DNA from: CAVUPF01 sp963743285
GTDB lineage: Bacteria; Actinomycetota; Thermoleophilia; Solirubrobacterales; 70-9
Reading direction: 5' to 3'
Assembly (NCBI GenBank): GCA_963743285.1
Contig: CAVUPF010000002.1
Location: 1-64,000 of the forward strand
Length of the DNA: 64,000 nucleotides
The notes beneath the pieces were generated by a model. The model was not told the DNA's origin. It saw only the letters and a list, made by a program, of their open reading frames with translations, and searched no databases. Shown here one piece after another: positions 18,044 through 26,476 of this stretch. Each line of letters opens with the position of its first letter. Position 1 is the stretch's first letter. The translations under genes were made by a program, and so were the position numbers.

Positions 18044-18658
18044 TCACAGTTGCGGCGGGTCGTCGCGCGGTGGCGGTGGGTCACTAATGGCCGTGGGAGC
18101 CTCTGCCGCCTCCGGGTCCGAGCGGTTCTTCCGCCGCCGCCGAACCTCCAAGAAGGCCCACACAGCGCCGACCACCGCGGCACCGATAAGCAACCAAGCC
18201 CATGCGGGCAGGCCGCCTGATTCCGTCGTGGTCGTGGGTGCAGGGGTCGTGACAGTCTTGTTATGGACGACGGCATTCGTCTGCGTGGGTTCGGTCACGG
18301 TCTTCGTCTTCGCGGGCGTTGTGACCGTGTTCGTCTGCGTGACCGTATTCGTCTTGGTCGGTTCGGTGACGGTGGTGGTGGGAGTCGTTGGAGTGGTGGT
18401 GGTTGACTTCGTCTGCGCCGAAGCCTTCGCTGTTTGGCCCTTGGGGGGCTTTGCTTCGCTGTCGGTCTTCGTTGTAGTGGTGGGCGCGGTGCTGCTGGTG
18501 CCCGCAGCGGATTCGGACCTTTCTCCGGTCGCAGTTGCGCTCACGCTGCTGGCTACGCTCGCCGCCCCGCCAGAGCCGCACGCCACCAAGCCGAACACGG
18601 ATAAGCCAATTGCCCCTACGAGCAGGGCCAAGCCAGCCGCCGTCCTATTCGAGGCCAC
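18044..18658 (-). CDS. Thr-rich, two-helix surface protein
   Basis: 204 residues. An N-terminal helix ends in LSVFGLVACGSGG, which resembles a lipobox. About 110 residues of low-complexity Thr/Pro/Val sequence follow, with short repeats such as TEPTKTNTVTQTNTVT. A second membrane helix (GLPAWAWLLIGAAVVGAVWAF, about residues 148-168) and a basic, Pro-rich tail complete the protein. The layout suggests an exported, glycosylatable stalk anchored by the C-terminal helix. No family was recognised. Confidence 0.55.
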   Translation of the reverse strand: MASNRTAAGLALLVGAIGLSVFGLVACGSGGAASVASSVSATATGERSESAAGTSSTAPTTTTKTDSEAKPPKGQTAKASAQTKSTTTTPTTPTTTVTEPTKTNTVTQTNTVTTPAKTKTVTEPTQTNAVVHNKTVTTPAPTTTTESGGLPAWAWLLIGAAVVGAVWAFLEVRRRRKNRSDPEAAEAPTAISDPPPPRDDPPQL

Positions 18659-19133
18659 CTAACGCATCCCAACAGAGTCGCCGTCGGTCCGTGCGCTTCC
18701 TACGGCGTAACAGCCCGGAGACCCTAGTGGCCTCCCCACCTTGCCTGCGGCCTTCTGGGCGAATGCCATCGGGGCTCTCTCGGCTTTTGCTTCCTTGCTC
18801 GGCGATGTGCTGCTGCTGCTCCATCGTACACCTTCCCGCCCATTTGCGGCAACATCGAATGCCCAGTAGACGACGAGAGAGCTGCGGCGTCGAACCGGTG
18901 CAAACGGCATTCAGATCGAGTTGGATTAGGTGTCCTCCCCGCAGCTCGGAAGGGAAGGCGCTGCGCAGATCACTGTCGGGCGACTCGGTGAGGGCGGCCT
19001 GCTTAGGTCAGACCGGGCATGCTTGGCAGAAATGTTGTCGGGGCTCACTTGCAAGTATCCGCGAGGCAGCCACGTAGGGTGGTCACACCAACAGAAAGCC
19101 GCGAGCTCGGAGCAATAGTGTCAAGGTGGGCTC
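18659..19133. other. Intergenic region, no gene recognised
   Basis: 475 bases between divergent genes. Short open frames on both strands have no family resemblance or good ribosome binding site. It should contain promoters for the Thr-rich protein and the GAP-family gene. Confidence 0.35.
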
Positions 19134-19811
19134 TTGCTGGGATTACTCATCCTCGTGGTCTCGATCGCAATCGGTGATTCGCTGAACCCATCAACCGTGG
19201 CGCCGGCTCTTTATCTGGCGACGACCGAGCATCCGCGGCGCCAGGTCGGAGGCTTCATCGTGGGGGTATTCACAGTCAACCTGCTCGCCGGATTATTTAT
19301 CATGATCGGACCAGGACAGTGGCTTTTGGCGCTGATTCCGCGGCCGAGCGCTGCGGCCAAACACATCACCGAGCTAATCGCCGGCACGATCATCTTGGCC
19401 CTAGCGGCTGGGCTCTGGTTAGGACGGAGATCCTTTGCTCGCAGCAAGCTGCCGAGCGTGGAAACCAAGGGCGGGTCGAGCCTGGCGCTCGGTGCCGGGA
19501 TCGGGGCCGTCGAGCTGCCGACCGCGCTGCCGTACTTTGCTGCGATCGCCGCGATCACCGCCTCCGGTTTCAGTGTCTCTGTCCGGGTTGGGACGCTGGT
19601 CATCTACAACGTCGTCTTCATCCTGCCCCTGGTCGCGATCCTGGTCGCGGTGGAGGTTCTAGGTGAGGACGCTAGCCGCGTCCTTGGAGTGGCGAATCAG
19701 TGGCTGCAAAAACACTGGCCGGTGCTACTGTCTGGACTTGGCCTGATCATCGGCACCGTCTTCTTCGTATTCGGCTTGGTCGGGCTTTCGCTGGCTCCCC
19801 CATGGTCATAA
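19134..19811 (+). CDS. GAP/Sap-family membrane protein
   Basis: 225 residues, probable TTG start behind AAGGTGGG. About six hydrophobic helices are visible. The first contains GDSLNPSTVAPALYLA, and the fourth region carries GAGIGAVELPTALPYFAAIAAI, marks of the GAP (Sap, sulfolipid-addressing) family, which is distantly related to LysE/DsbD-type exporters. In mycobacteria, members take part in moving glycolipids across the membrane. The substrate here is unknown. A second member is encoded at 23332-24024. Confidence 0.78.
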   Translation: MLGLLILVVSIAIGDSLNPSTVAPALYLATTEHPRRQVGGFIVGVFTVNLLAGLFIMIGPGQWLLALIPRPSAAAKHITELIAGTIILALAAGLWLGRRSFARSKLPSVETKGGSSLALGAGIGAVELPTALPYFAAIAAITASGFSVSVRVGTLVIYNVVFILPLVAILVAVEVLGEDASRVLGVANQWLQKHWPVLLSGLGLIIGTVFFVFGLVGLSLAPPWS

Positions 19812-19968
19812 GCTTTGTCTTCTCACCGTAGTGGCGACGACCGCTCCTGGCACCCCCACCTGCGGCTTTCTCGTCTTCGGAGCCGCAGCGAAATCCCTTC
19901 TCCACCTGGCCTTTGCGTACCGACTGATTCGGTGCCTAAACGCTTGGTCTGCCGACACCGCATCCAGA

Positions 19969-20802
19969 CTACCCGCCGTACTGGCCTTTCCCTGGCGTGG
20001 AAAGCGAGCATGCTTCGCTCGGGAGAAGGATCCGAACATCAACCTGGGGGGCGAGCCTTTCACACCAACGGGCGAAGTCATGAGGTGGTGTACTGAGACG
20101 ACGGGGAAGGAAATGGGCGAGGCCGAGCGGGAAGAAGGTGCCCCAATGGATCGGAACCGCGACGTGCGGCGAGAGCATCGCCGCCGCGCGGGCAGCGCGT
20201 TCAGGGTCGAGGTGCCCCGGACCCAGGCTCGGGCCCCATCCCCAGACAGGCAACAGCGCCAGGTCAAGTTCGTCGGCGAGCGCAGCCATTCCCTCGAAAA
20301 GGTCCGTATCTCCGGCAAAGTAAACCCGCCTCGAACCTGAGAGGTGAAAGCCGACCGCCTCGGATTGCCGGTGTGTCCGTGACGGGCCGTGACCGTGTCT
20401 TGCCTCCACTGCTGTGATCTGCACCCCGCCGATTCTGGTGGACTGCCCGGGGGCCAGCTCCGAGACCGCCGTGAATCCGCAGCGCTCGAGGAATCGACCC
20501 GCTCCCGGCGGAGCGAGAACTGGCGTCTCGCGGCAGATCGTTCGCAGCGACGGCCGGTCGGCGTGGTCGAGGTGGAGGTGGGAGATCAGCAGGGCGTCGA
20601 GCCGCTCTGTCACTTCTGGACGGGGCCCAGGCCCGTGGCGACGCAGGTGCGCGATCCTCGACCGCAGCACAGGGTCCGTGATGATGCGCAGGCCGCTCAG
20701 CTCGAGCAGCACCGTGGCGTGGCCGACGTAGGTGATCCGATCAGCCGGCTTCGTGAAGTTCCCTTCTCCAGCCCGAGAGCACCAGGTGGACGGCGGCGGC
20801 AC
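19969..20802 (-). CDS. MBL-fold hydrolase, UlaG/NAPE-PLD-like
   Basis: 277 residues. The sequence begins with ITYVGHATVLLELSGLRIITDP, then the metal motif LLISHLHLDHAD, an EARHGHGPSRTH segment, GDTDLFEG (bridging Asp) and late His in PVAVPIHWGTF. This pattern fits the UlaG-like lactonase/NAPE-phospholipase D group of hydrolases. The only usable start is the ATG at 20802, so the gene overlaps the phosphatase gene upstream by 62 bases, and the pair is probably cotranscribed and translationally linked. The substrate could be a phospholipid, which would suit the neighbourhood. Confidence 0.78.
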   Translation of the reverse strand: MPPPSTWCSRAGEGNFTKPADRITYVGHATVLLELSGLRIITDPVLRSRIAHLRRHGPGPRPEVTERLDALLISHLHLDHADRPSLRTICRETPVLAPPGAGRFLERCGFTAVSELAPGQSTRIGGVQITAVEARHGHGPSRTHRQSEAVGFHLSGSRRVYFAGDTDLFEGMAALADELDLALLPVWGWGPSLGPGHLDPERAARAAAMLSPHVAVPIHWGTFFPLGLAHFLPRRLSTPPHDFARWCERLAPQVDVRILLPSEACSLSTPGKGQYGG

Positions 20803-22723
20803 CGATTATCGGCTCGGTGGGCAGGGGCAGACTCACGGGGGAGAGGATGAAGGGGCGTGTCTGTGGGCCTCCGAGACCACCGTGGAAGGAAATTAGCTCC
20901 TCGAAGGCGCAGCCCTCATCGAGCTCGGGGTCATAGAAGCTGCCGACCATGATGTCGGCCACGCGCGGAAAGCCGTCGGTGCGCAGCAGGTGCCGGGGCG
21001 CGGTCGGCGAGAAGTGAGCCAACGGGTCCTCGCCCTCGACCTGACCGTCTGCCAGGTAATGGGCACCGCTTGCGCCGAAGACCACGGCCCCCCGCTCGGC
21101 GGAGCGGACGAGGAGCCAGCCAATGTGCGGATGCGCGCGCAAAGCCGGAATCAGCTTCGGGTGGCGCTCGTTGATCTCCTCTTGGGTCAGCCGGTGCCTC
21201 TCCTCCATCAGATAGATGAGTCCCAGGTTGCCGGAGCCAAGGACGACCACATTTCGATCCGAAACGTCATTTTTTGGGGCCTTCGTGCCGGCCCGACCGG
21301 TTGCCTCGTTTGCCGCGTACCCGACCATCGCGGTCTGCTCGTCGCCCCCTGCGAACCCGGCAACGTCCCCGTCCTCGACGCAGCGCCCTACCAGTTGCTC
21401 GAGGCTGTAGCCGTTGCGCTGCTTGAAGGTCGCGCCCTGAGTCTGACCGTGATCGGAGAGCACGACGATCTCGTAGGGGCGTGGTGCGAATCTACGGGCT
21501 CGCGCGATCCGGTCGAACTGCTGGTCGAGCTTGCGGAGTGCCTCCATCGTGTCGGCCCGCTGCAGCCCGGAGTGGTGGGCGACCTCGTCGTAGCTTGAAA
21601 AGGTTGCGTAGACGGCGGGGCGGCCGCGCATCATGTCGGTCAGGACGCCGTAGACGATCAGGTCGCGAACGATCACGCACATGCTCGCGCGTAGCAACGG
21701 GTAGATCCCGCCGCGGTGCCCGCGGGGGCGAATGTCACGCCGGGCCGAGCGAATCGCTGCGGTCCACTCCAACAGCACCTCCCAGCCGAACAGGACCAAG
21801 GCCCTGGTGACGTTGAAGCCGTTGGCGAGGAAAGCCCGGTAGCCCGGGTTGGCCTTCTTCTCCTCCGCCATGCGGCTGACCGTGAGGATCACCTCCTCGG
21901 CTTCGCCGGAGAGCAGGTTGCCGCGACTCGCGCCGCCGTCGGCGAGTAGGCCCGCGCCTCTCGAATGTTGCCGCTCGATCTCCGCGCAATCGCCCGGCGT
22001 CGAGCAGGAGATAAGGGTTCCGCGCTCCTTGTCCACCCAGCGGAAGGCCGGGATATCGTCGTTGGAGCCAAGCAGGATCCCCGATTGACTGGCACCGGTC
22101 TGCGATGAGAGGTCGGGCTCCCACTCGCTCAGGCGATAGCCGCCCTCAGCGAGCCATCGCGCCATCGTCGGCGCGCTTCCGTCGCGCACCGCGTCGCGCA
22201 GCACGGGCAGCGCCAGCCCGTCGATCTCGAGGAAGAGGATCCCTGGCATGTCTGTATGGGCCAGCGTGCCTTGGCGGCGCGCGACCCGCTGCACGACACG
22301 AAGGGAGTAGGCATCCTCGTCGTTGGCTCCGATCATCACGTTGAGCACCAGCGAGACGATTGCCATTACCAGTGCGGCCAGGAGAGCGCTTCCAAGCGAG
22401 TCGACACTGATGTAGTTGGGCAGGGCACCGCTTGCGAGCTCCAGCAGCAGCGCATCGACGAGGAGCACCAGCACGAAGCCGAGCGCCAGGGTCAGCGGCA
22501 GCCTCAGCGCGGCTACCACAGGGGGCAGGATGGCGTTTAGCAGCGCGATCAGCGCAGCGACGACGACGGCACCGCCAAATAAGCCGAGACTCACCCCGGG
22601 TACGAGTGCGGCTGCGACGTACAGCGAGAGGGCAGAAAGCGCCCAGGACAGCGCCAGCCGCAAGGGACGCAGGCGTGGCCTCTGCGGCTGCCACTGCACC
22701 GCGACACCGTAGGCGGCGGTCAT
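20741..22723 (-). CDS. Holin-like membrane domain fused to an alkaline-phosphatase-fold enzyme
   Basis: 660 residues. Residues about 20-130 hold four membrane helices of the phage holin family 4/DUF (mycobacterial 4-TMS) type. Residues about 155-640 have the alkaline-phosphatase/phosphodiesterase fold. The strand with GILFLEIDGLALPVL carries the first metal Asp; SQTGASQSG supplies the likely Ser/Thr nucleophile region. SSYDEVAHHSG and VLSDHGQTQG carry further metal ligands. The enzyme domain should face outside or inside the membrane surface and cleave phosphate esters, perhaps of lipids. This fusion is seen in soil Actinobacteria, and its function is not established. Confidence 0.78.
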   Translation of the reverse strand: MTAAYGVAVQWQPQRPRLRPLRLALSWALSALSLYVAAALVPGVSLGLFGGAVVVAALIALLNAILPPVVAALRLPLTLALGFVLVLLVDALLLELASGALPNYISVDSLGSALLAALVMAIVSLVLNVMIGANDEDAYSLRVVQRVARRQGTLAHTDMPGILFLEIDGLALPVLRDAVRDGSAPTMARWLAEGGYRLSEWEPDLSSQTGASQSGILLGSNDDIPAFRWVDKERGTLISCSTPGDCAEIERQHSRGAGLLADGGASRGNLLSGEAEEVILTVSRMAEEKKANPGYRAFLANGFNVTRALVLFGWEVLLEWTAAIRSARRDIRPRGHRGGIYPLLRASMCVIVRDLIVYGVLTDMMRGRPAVYATFSSYDEVAHHSGLQRADTMEALRKLDQQFDRIARARRFAPRPYEIVVLSDHGQTQGATFKQRNGYSLEQLVGRCVEDGDVAGFAGGDEQTAMVGYAANEATGRAGTKAPKNDVSDRNVVVLGSGNLGLIYLMEERHRLTQEEINERHPKLIPALRAHPHIGWLLVRSAERGAVVFGASGAHYLADGQVEGEDPLAHFSPTAPRHLLRTDGFPRVADIMVGSFYDPELDEGCAFEELISFHGGLGGPQTRPFILSPVSLPLPTEPIIGAAAVHLVLSGWRRELHEAG

Positions 22724-22905
22724 GGGTGAGCTCCGAGCCGCAGACGAGGTCGGCCCGGCGGCTGGCTGGAGTTGCTGCTGCCACCCTCCTCAACGATCGC
22801 CGCGGGGCCGTCGGTTGCGCGGCTCTTCCGCGGGTGCTGCGACGGATCACTCCAGCCAATCACTCGATGATCTGAGCCAGCTGGGGGCGGCTGCGAACGT
22901 TCGTT

Positions 22906-23271
22906 CTAATCGTCGGTCAACCAGGCTTTTGCGGCGGCGAGCTCGGCGACGCGAAATCCCTTCGCCTTACCGGGTAGGAGAAACGAGAGAGTCGAGAGCG
23001 CCGGTCGCAGCCAATCCTCGTCGCTGACTACCGCCACGCGCTCAAACGTTGTCGCGTGACGCGCCTGGAACTTGGCACCCGCGCCGATCGCATCTCCCTC
23101 AACCTCTTGCACGCCCGGGCCAAGAAGATAGAGGAGGCGTAGCTTGCCCCCCCTCGCCAACGCCTCTCGGAGCACGGGCTCGGCCACGTGCTCCCAGTCG
23201 TCGTCCTCGACCTCGCCAGTCCCTTCAAAGCCGATCGTGTTGGGCGGCATGTCGTCGATTCGTCTCAGCAT
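22906..23271 (-). CDS. STAS/SpoIIAA-like protein
   Basis: About 121 residues from the ATG at 23271 (an ATG at 23283 is an alternative). The sequence shows the SpoIIAA-like fold: MPPNTIGFEGTGEVEDDDWEHV, then KLRLLYLLGPGVQEVEG, FERVAVVSDEDWLRPALS and KGFRVAELAAAKAWL. Family members with the SEC14/STAS-like fold bind small lipids or act in stress control. A phosphoacceptor Ser is not obvious. It is followed by the second GAP/Sap gene to the right. Confidence 0.75.
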   Translation of the reverse strand: MLRRIDDMPPNTIGFEGTGEVEDDDWEHVAEPVLREALARGGKLRLLYLLGPGVQEVEGDAIGAGAKFQARHATTFERVAVVSDEDWLRPALSTLSFLLPGKAKGFRVAELAAAKAWLTDD

Positions 23272-23331
23272 CAAAATCGCCATCCTTGGGTTGGGAATAA
23301 GGTCGTGCAGCAAATCTACCCCGGAGACGAC

Positions 23332-24024
23332 TCAGGCGATCAGTGTTATCACTCCACGCACGACCAACAGCGCCCCTGCGACGGTCACTACCCGGATCGC
23401 CATCCGCCTACCGTCCCGGCGCAACCAGGCCCTGAAGCGTTCCACCCGCCCTGGCGTTGCGTCCGGCTGCAGCCAGTAGGAGAGAAGCGGCAGCTCGAGC
23501 AGGGCCAGCATGATCAGATTGAAGCCGATGATCACGAGAACGGTCTCCGGTGCGCCGAGATCGTCCTTCGCCAAGCGGGTCAGGGCAACAAGATAGGAGG
23601 CGCCTGGAAGGGTCAGGAGCGCTCCAACGGCAAAGGTGGTGCGCGGAGTGCCCCGGCTCAGGACCTGCTGCCAGCGTGGCGGGCCCTTGTCTCTCTTCGT
23701 CTTGCCTTTTGCGGCCTTGCGTCGTTCCCGACGTTCCTTGAGAGTCACATCGCGTTCAGCGCTTAGGACCCGCGCGACGATGAGAAAGATGGCTCCCAGT
23801 GCGATGTCGGCCGCCGGGCCAAGCGTGTCCTTGGCAACTTCGACCGCGCCCGAATCCTCCAATGAAAAGACGATCACCAGCCCCAGGGAGACGCTGGTCA
23901 TCATTGCCCCGAGCAGGTAGCCCAACATCAGGTTCCGCGGCTTCGGCAGCAGCAGTATGACCGTGGTTGCTGCAAGCAGCGTTGGATTCAATGCGGCCGA
24001 GAATGCCAGTAGGAGGACGTCCAT
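23332..24024 (-). CDS. GAP/Sap-family membrane protein
   Basis: About 230 residues from the ATG at 24024. Helices are at about residues 2-25, 31-53, 70-84, 130-150, 160-180 and 205-228. FSAALNPTLLAATTVILLL and GALLTLPGASYLVALTRL are family marks, and a very basic cytoplasmic loop (KERRERRKAAKGKTKRDKG) sits mid-protein. The second GAP-type protein in 5 kb, it may move a lipid or envelope precursor. Confidence 0.7.
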   Translation of the reverse strand: MDVLLLAFSAALNPTLLAATTVILLLPKPRNLMLGYLLGAMMTSVSLGLVIVFSLEDSGAVEVAKDTLGPAADIALGAIFLIVARVLSAERDVTLKERRERRKAAKGKTKRDKGPPRWQQVLSRGTPRTTFAVGALLTLPGASYLVALTRLAKDDLGAPETVLVIIGFNLIMLALLELPLLSYWLQPDATPGRVERFRAWLRRDGRRMAIRVVTVAGALLVVRGVITLIA

Positions 24025-24256
24025 AATCGGACTCAATCACCTCGGCAGCAGCGCCGAACAGGTGAAACCTTACGGGGGAGAACCATTGAACCTTTCGGCG
24101 ACGGTGATGACTCGACAGCTGGCCCTACGCTGGCACGGGTTCAGTGGGGCCACGCTTGTCGTTTTGGGTCACCGGGGATAGGCTAGACGAGCGTCGCAAT
24201 AAGGTCGTTGTTTGGTTTGGCAACGGCGATTTGTCGCACGAGGATGAGGAGCACTT

Positions 24257-25570
24257 ATGTCGGCTGAACAAGGCTACCCGGGCCGGGTAGCCGCGTTCGC
24301 GGCTCTCGCGTGTGCGACAGCCCTTGCAGGCCTCAGCATCGACATCGTCCTATCTCAGTTTCCCCGGGGACTGATCGTCCTCGCCGGCCTCGTGGTCGCG
24401 TTGACGGCGGCCTGGTACGGACTGACCCGCGCCGGCGGCGCGAGGCTTCTGGGATCAGGAATCGCAATCCTGGCAGTGGCGGTGGCCGCGGCTGTATTGA
24501 TCGCTGGCGGCGATCACCTCGCGCAGGCCATCGTGATCGTGGTGGGCGTGGGGCTGATGCTCTTTGCGACGCGATCGGCCTTCATGATCTACGTCCCGCT
24601 TCAACAGGTGCCGGACCCCCGCCACCCCGTGCTCTTCTACAACCCCAAGTCAGGTGGGGGCAAGGCCGAGAAGTTCCACCTCGCCGAGGAGGCGCGGGCC
24701 CGTGGCATCGAACCGATCGAGTTGAAGCTCGGCACCGACCTCGAGCAACTCGTGCGCGGCGCGGTAGCCGATGGAGCCGACGCGCTGGCAATGGCCGGCG
24801 GCGACGGCTCCCAGGCCGTCGTTGCGATGGTTGCCGCTGAGCAGGGTCTGCCCTATGCCTGTATTCCGGCCGGGACCCGCAACCACTTTGCCCTCGACCT
24901 CGGGGTAGACCGCGACGATGTCATCGGCGCGCTTGACGCCTTCCTCGGGGGTCGCGAAAAGCGGGTCGATCTTGCCGAGGTCAACGGCCGCGTATTCGTC
25001 AACAACGTCTCGATCGGCCTCTACGCCGAGGCCGTCCAGCGCGAGGGCTATCGGGAGGCGAAGCTGCGGACCATGCTCGACACGCTGCCCGAAGTGCTGG
25101 GGCCTGAGGGCAAAGGCCAGGTCCTGCGCTGGACTGGGCCCAGCGGGCGCGAGCACTCCTCCGGTACGGCGATCCTCATCTCCAACAATCGCTACCGCCT
25201 CGGGCGTGCGGTCGGTTCGGGTACCCGGCCGAGGATCGACGACAAGCTATTGGGGATCACCGTTGCTTCCTTGTCGGCCGGAGGACTGCGGTTGATCCGG
25301 CATCCCTGGCGAGAGTGGTCCACGCCCACCTTCGAGGTTGACGCAGACGGCCCGATCGCCGCGGGTATCGACGGCGAGGCCGTAACTCTGAACACGCCTC
25401 TGCGCTTCAGAATCTTGCCAGCGGCGCTGGCGGTGCGGATCGCCGCCGCCCACCCCGGAGTCTCTCCGTCGGCGGCGATGCCCGAGGGGCCCTGGGAGAC
25501 TGTTCTCGCGCTGGCGCGGATCGCTATGGGGAGGACACCGAAACCACAACCTCAGCGGAAGGAGAACTGA
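24257..25570 (+). CDS. Diacylglycerol/lipid kinase with N-terminal membrane helices
   Basis: 437 residues. Four N-terminal helices (about residues 10-110) precede a DAGK catalytic domain beginning PVLFYNPKSGGGKA. The catalytic loop is MAGGDGSQAVVAMVA, followed by CIPAGTRNHFALDLGV and the second domain GRVFVNNVSIGLYA. The domain ends in ISNNRYRLG and IDGEAVTLNTPLRF. It probably phosphorylates diacylglycerol or a related lipid at the membrane. It overlaps the next gene by the TGATG junction. Confidence 0.88.
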   Translation: MSAEQGYPGRVAAFAALACATALAGLSIDIVLSQFPRGLIVLAGLVVALTAAWYGLTRAGGARLLGSGIAILAVAVAAAVLIAGGDHLAQAIVIVVGVGLMLFATRSAFMIYVPLQQVPDPRHPVLFYNPKSGGGKAEKFHLAEEARARGIEPIELKLGTDLEQLVRGAVADGADALAMAGGDGSQAVVAMVAAEQGLPYACIPAGTRNHFALDLGVDRDDVIGALDAFLGGREKRVDLAEVNGRVFVNNVSIGLYAEAVQREGYREAKLRTMLDTLPEVLGPEGKGQVLRWTGPSGREHSSGTAILISNNRYRLGRAVGSGTRPRIDDKLLGITVASLSAGGLRLIRHPWREWSTPTFEVDADGPIAAGIDGEAVTLNTPLRFRILPAALAVRIAAAHPGVSPSAAMPEGPWETVLALARIAMGRTPKPQPQRKEN

Positions 25571-25788
25571 TGGATATCTTCGAGGTCGAGCAGACGGAAA
25601 CCCTCCGGCGAGAGGAGGTCGCTAAACGTCTTCACGCTCTCGCCGACATGCTCGCGCGCCAAAACGACATCGATTTCGAGCGGGCCGGGATGAAGATCAC
25701 CGTGCACGTTCCCGACGAGGTCCAGCTCAAGGTCGAGCTGGAGATCGAGACCGATGAGCGAGAGCTCGAGATCGAGTTGAAGTGGTGA
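25570..25788 (+). CDS. amphi-Trp domain protein
   Basis: 72 residues. An N-terminal amphipathic helix (REEVAKRLHALADML) and a strand-rich half (KITVHVPDEVQLKVELEIE) end in LEIELKW, matching the amphi-Trp domain. The start overlaps the lipid kinase stop by one base, so the two are coupled. The function is unknown; the pairing with a lipid enzyme is suggestive. Confidence 0.8.
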   Translation: MDIFEVEQTETLRREEVAKRLHALADMLARQNDIDFERAGMKITVHVPDEVQLKVELEIETDERELEIELKW

Positions 25789-25898
25789 GCGCCACGCCCG
25801 GCGCCTGAGCGGCTGCAAAGGTCGCCCCGCCAGCGCCAAGTTGGAACGTCGTGATTGCCCACCACCACGGTCAAAGCGACGGCTCATATCATCGCCCG

Positions 25899-26438
25899 AT
25901 GGCCGAGTGGCTCAATGAGGCGAAGGCAATCGATGCCGCCGTCTACGGAGCGATCGCTGCCAGCGAGACCCCCTCGCTGGACATCGCCATGAGCCGTCTC
26001 TCCCGCGCCGCCGACCAGAGCAAGCTCTGGTTTGCTACCGCGGCCGCGCTGGCCCTCCTTGGCGGACCCAGCGGCCGGCTGGCGGCTCGAAGGGGCCTCG
26101 TCTCGCTCGGCATCGCCTCCGGCTTCGCCAACCTCATCGCCAAGCCGCTAAGCGCTCGGCGGCGCCCGGCGAGGAGGGAGGCCGAGGAGCTAGCGAGCCG
26201 CCACGTCCAAATGCCGCGCTCGAGCTCCTTCCCATCCGGCCACTCCGCCTCCGCTTTCGCCTTTGCCACAGGCGCCGCTGACGCGCAGCCGATGCTCTCG
26301 GCACCGCTGCGGGCCTTGGCGACGCTGGTCGGGTACTCCCGGATCCATACTGGTGTCCACTATCCCGCAGACGTGCTCGTGGGAGCGTTCATCGGGGTCA
26401 GCGCCGCGGAGCTGGCTGGCCACCTGCTGGATCGCTGA
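25899..26438 (+). CDS. PAP2-family phosphatase
   Basis: 180 residues from the ATG at 25899. The three catalytic blocks are visible: KPLSARRRPARR (KxxxxxxRP-like), SSSFPSGHSASAFAFATG (PSGH), and YSRIHTGVHYPADVLVG (SRxxxxxHxxxD). It has about four membrane helices. It should remove phosphate from a lipid phosphate such as phosphatidate or a polyprenyl diphosphate, on the outer face of the membrane. It sits beside the DAGK gene, so the two may have opposing activities (inference). Confidence 0.85.
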   Translation: MAEWLNEAKAIDAAVYGAIAASETPSLDIAMSRLSRAADQSKLWFATAAALALLGGPSGRLAARRGLVSLGIASGFANLIAKPLSARRRPARREAEELASRHVQMPRSSSFPSGHSASAFAFATGAADAQPMLSAPLRALATLVGYSRIHTGVHYPADVLVGAFIGVSAAELAGHLLDR

Positions 26439-26476
26439 GCGGCGTCGGGATGCCGTCCGATCTTCGACGGGGTCGG

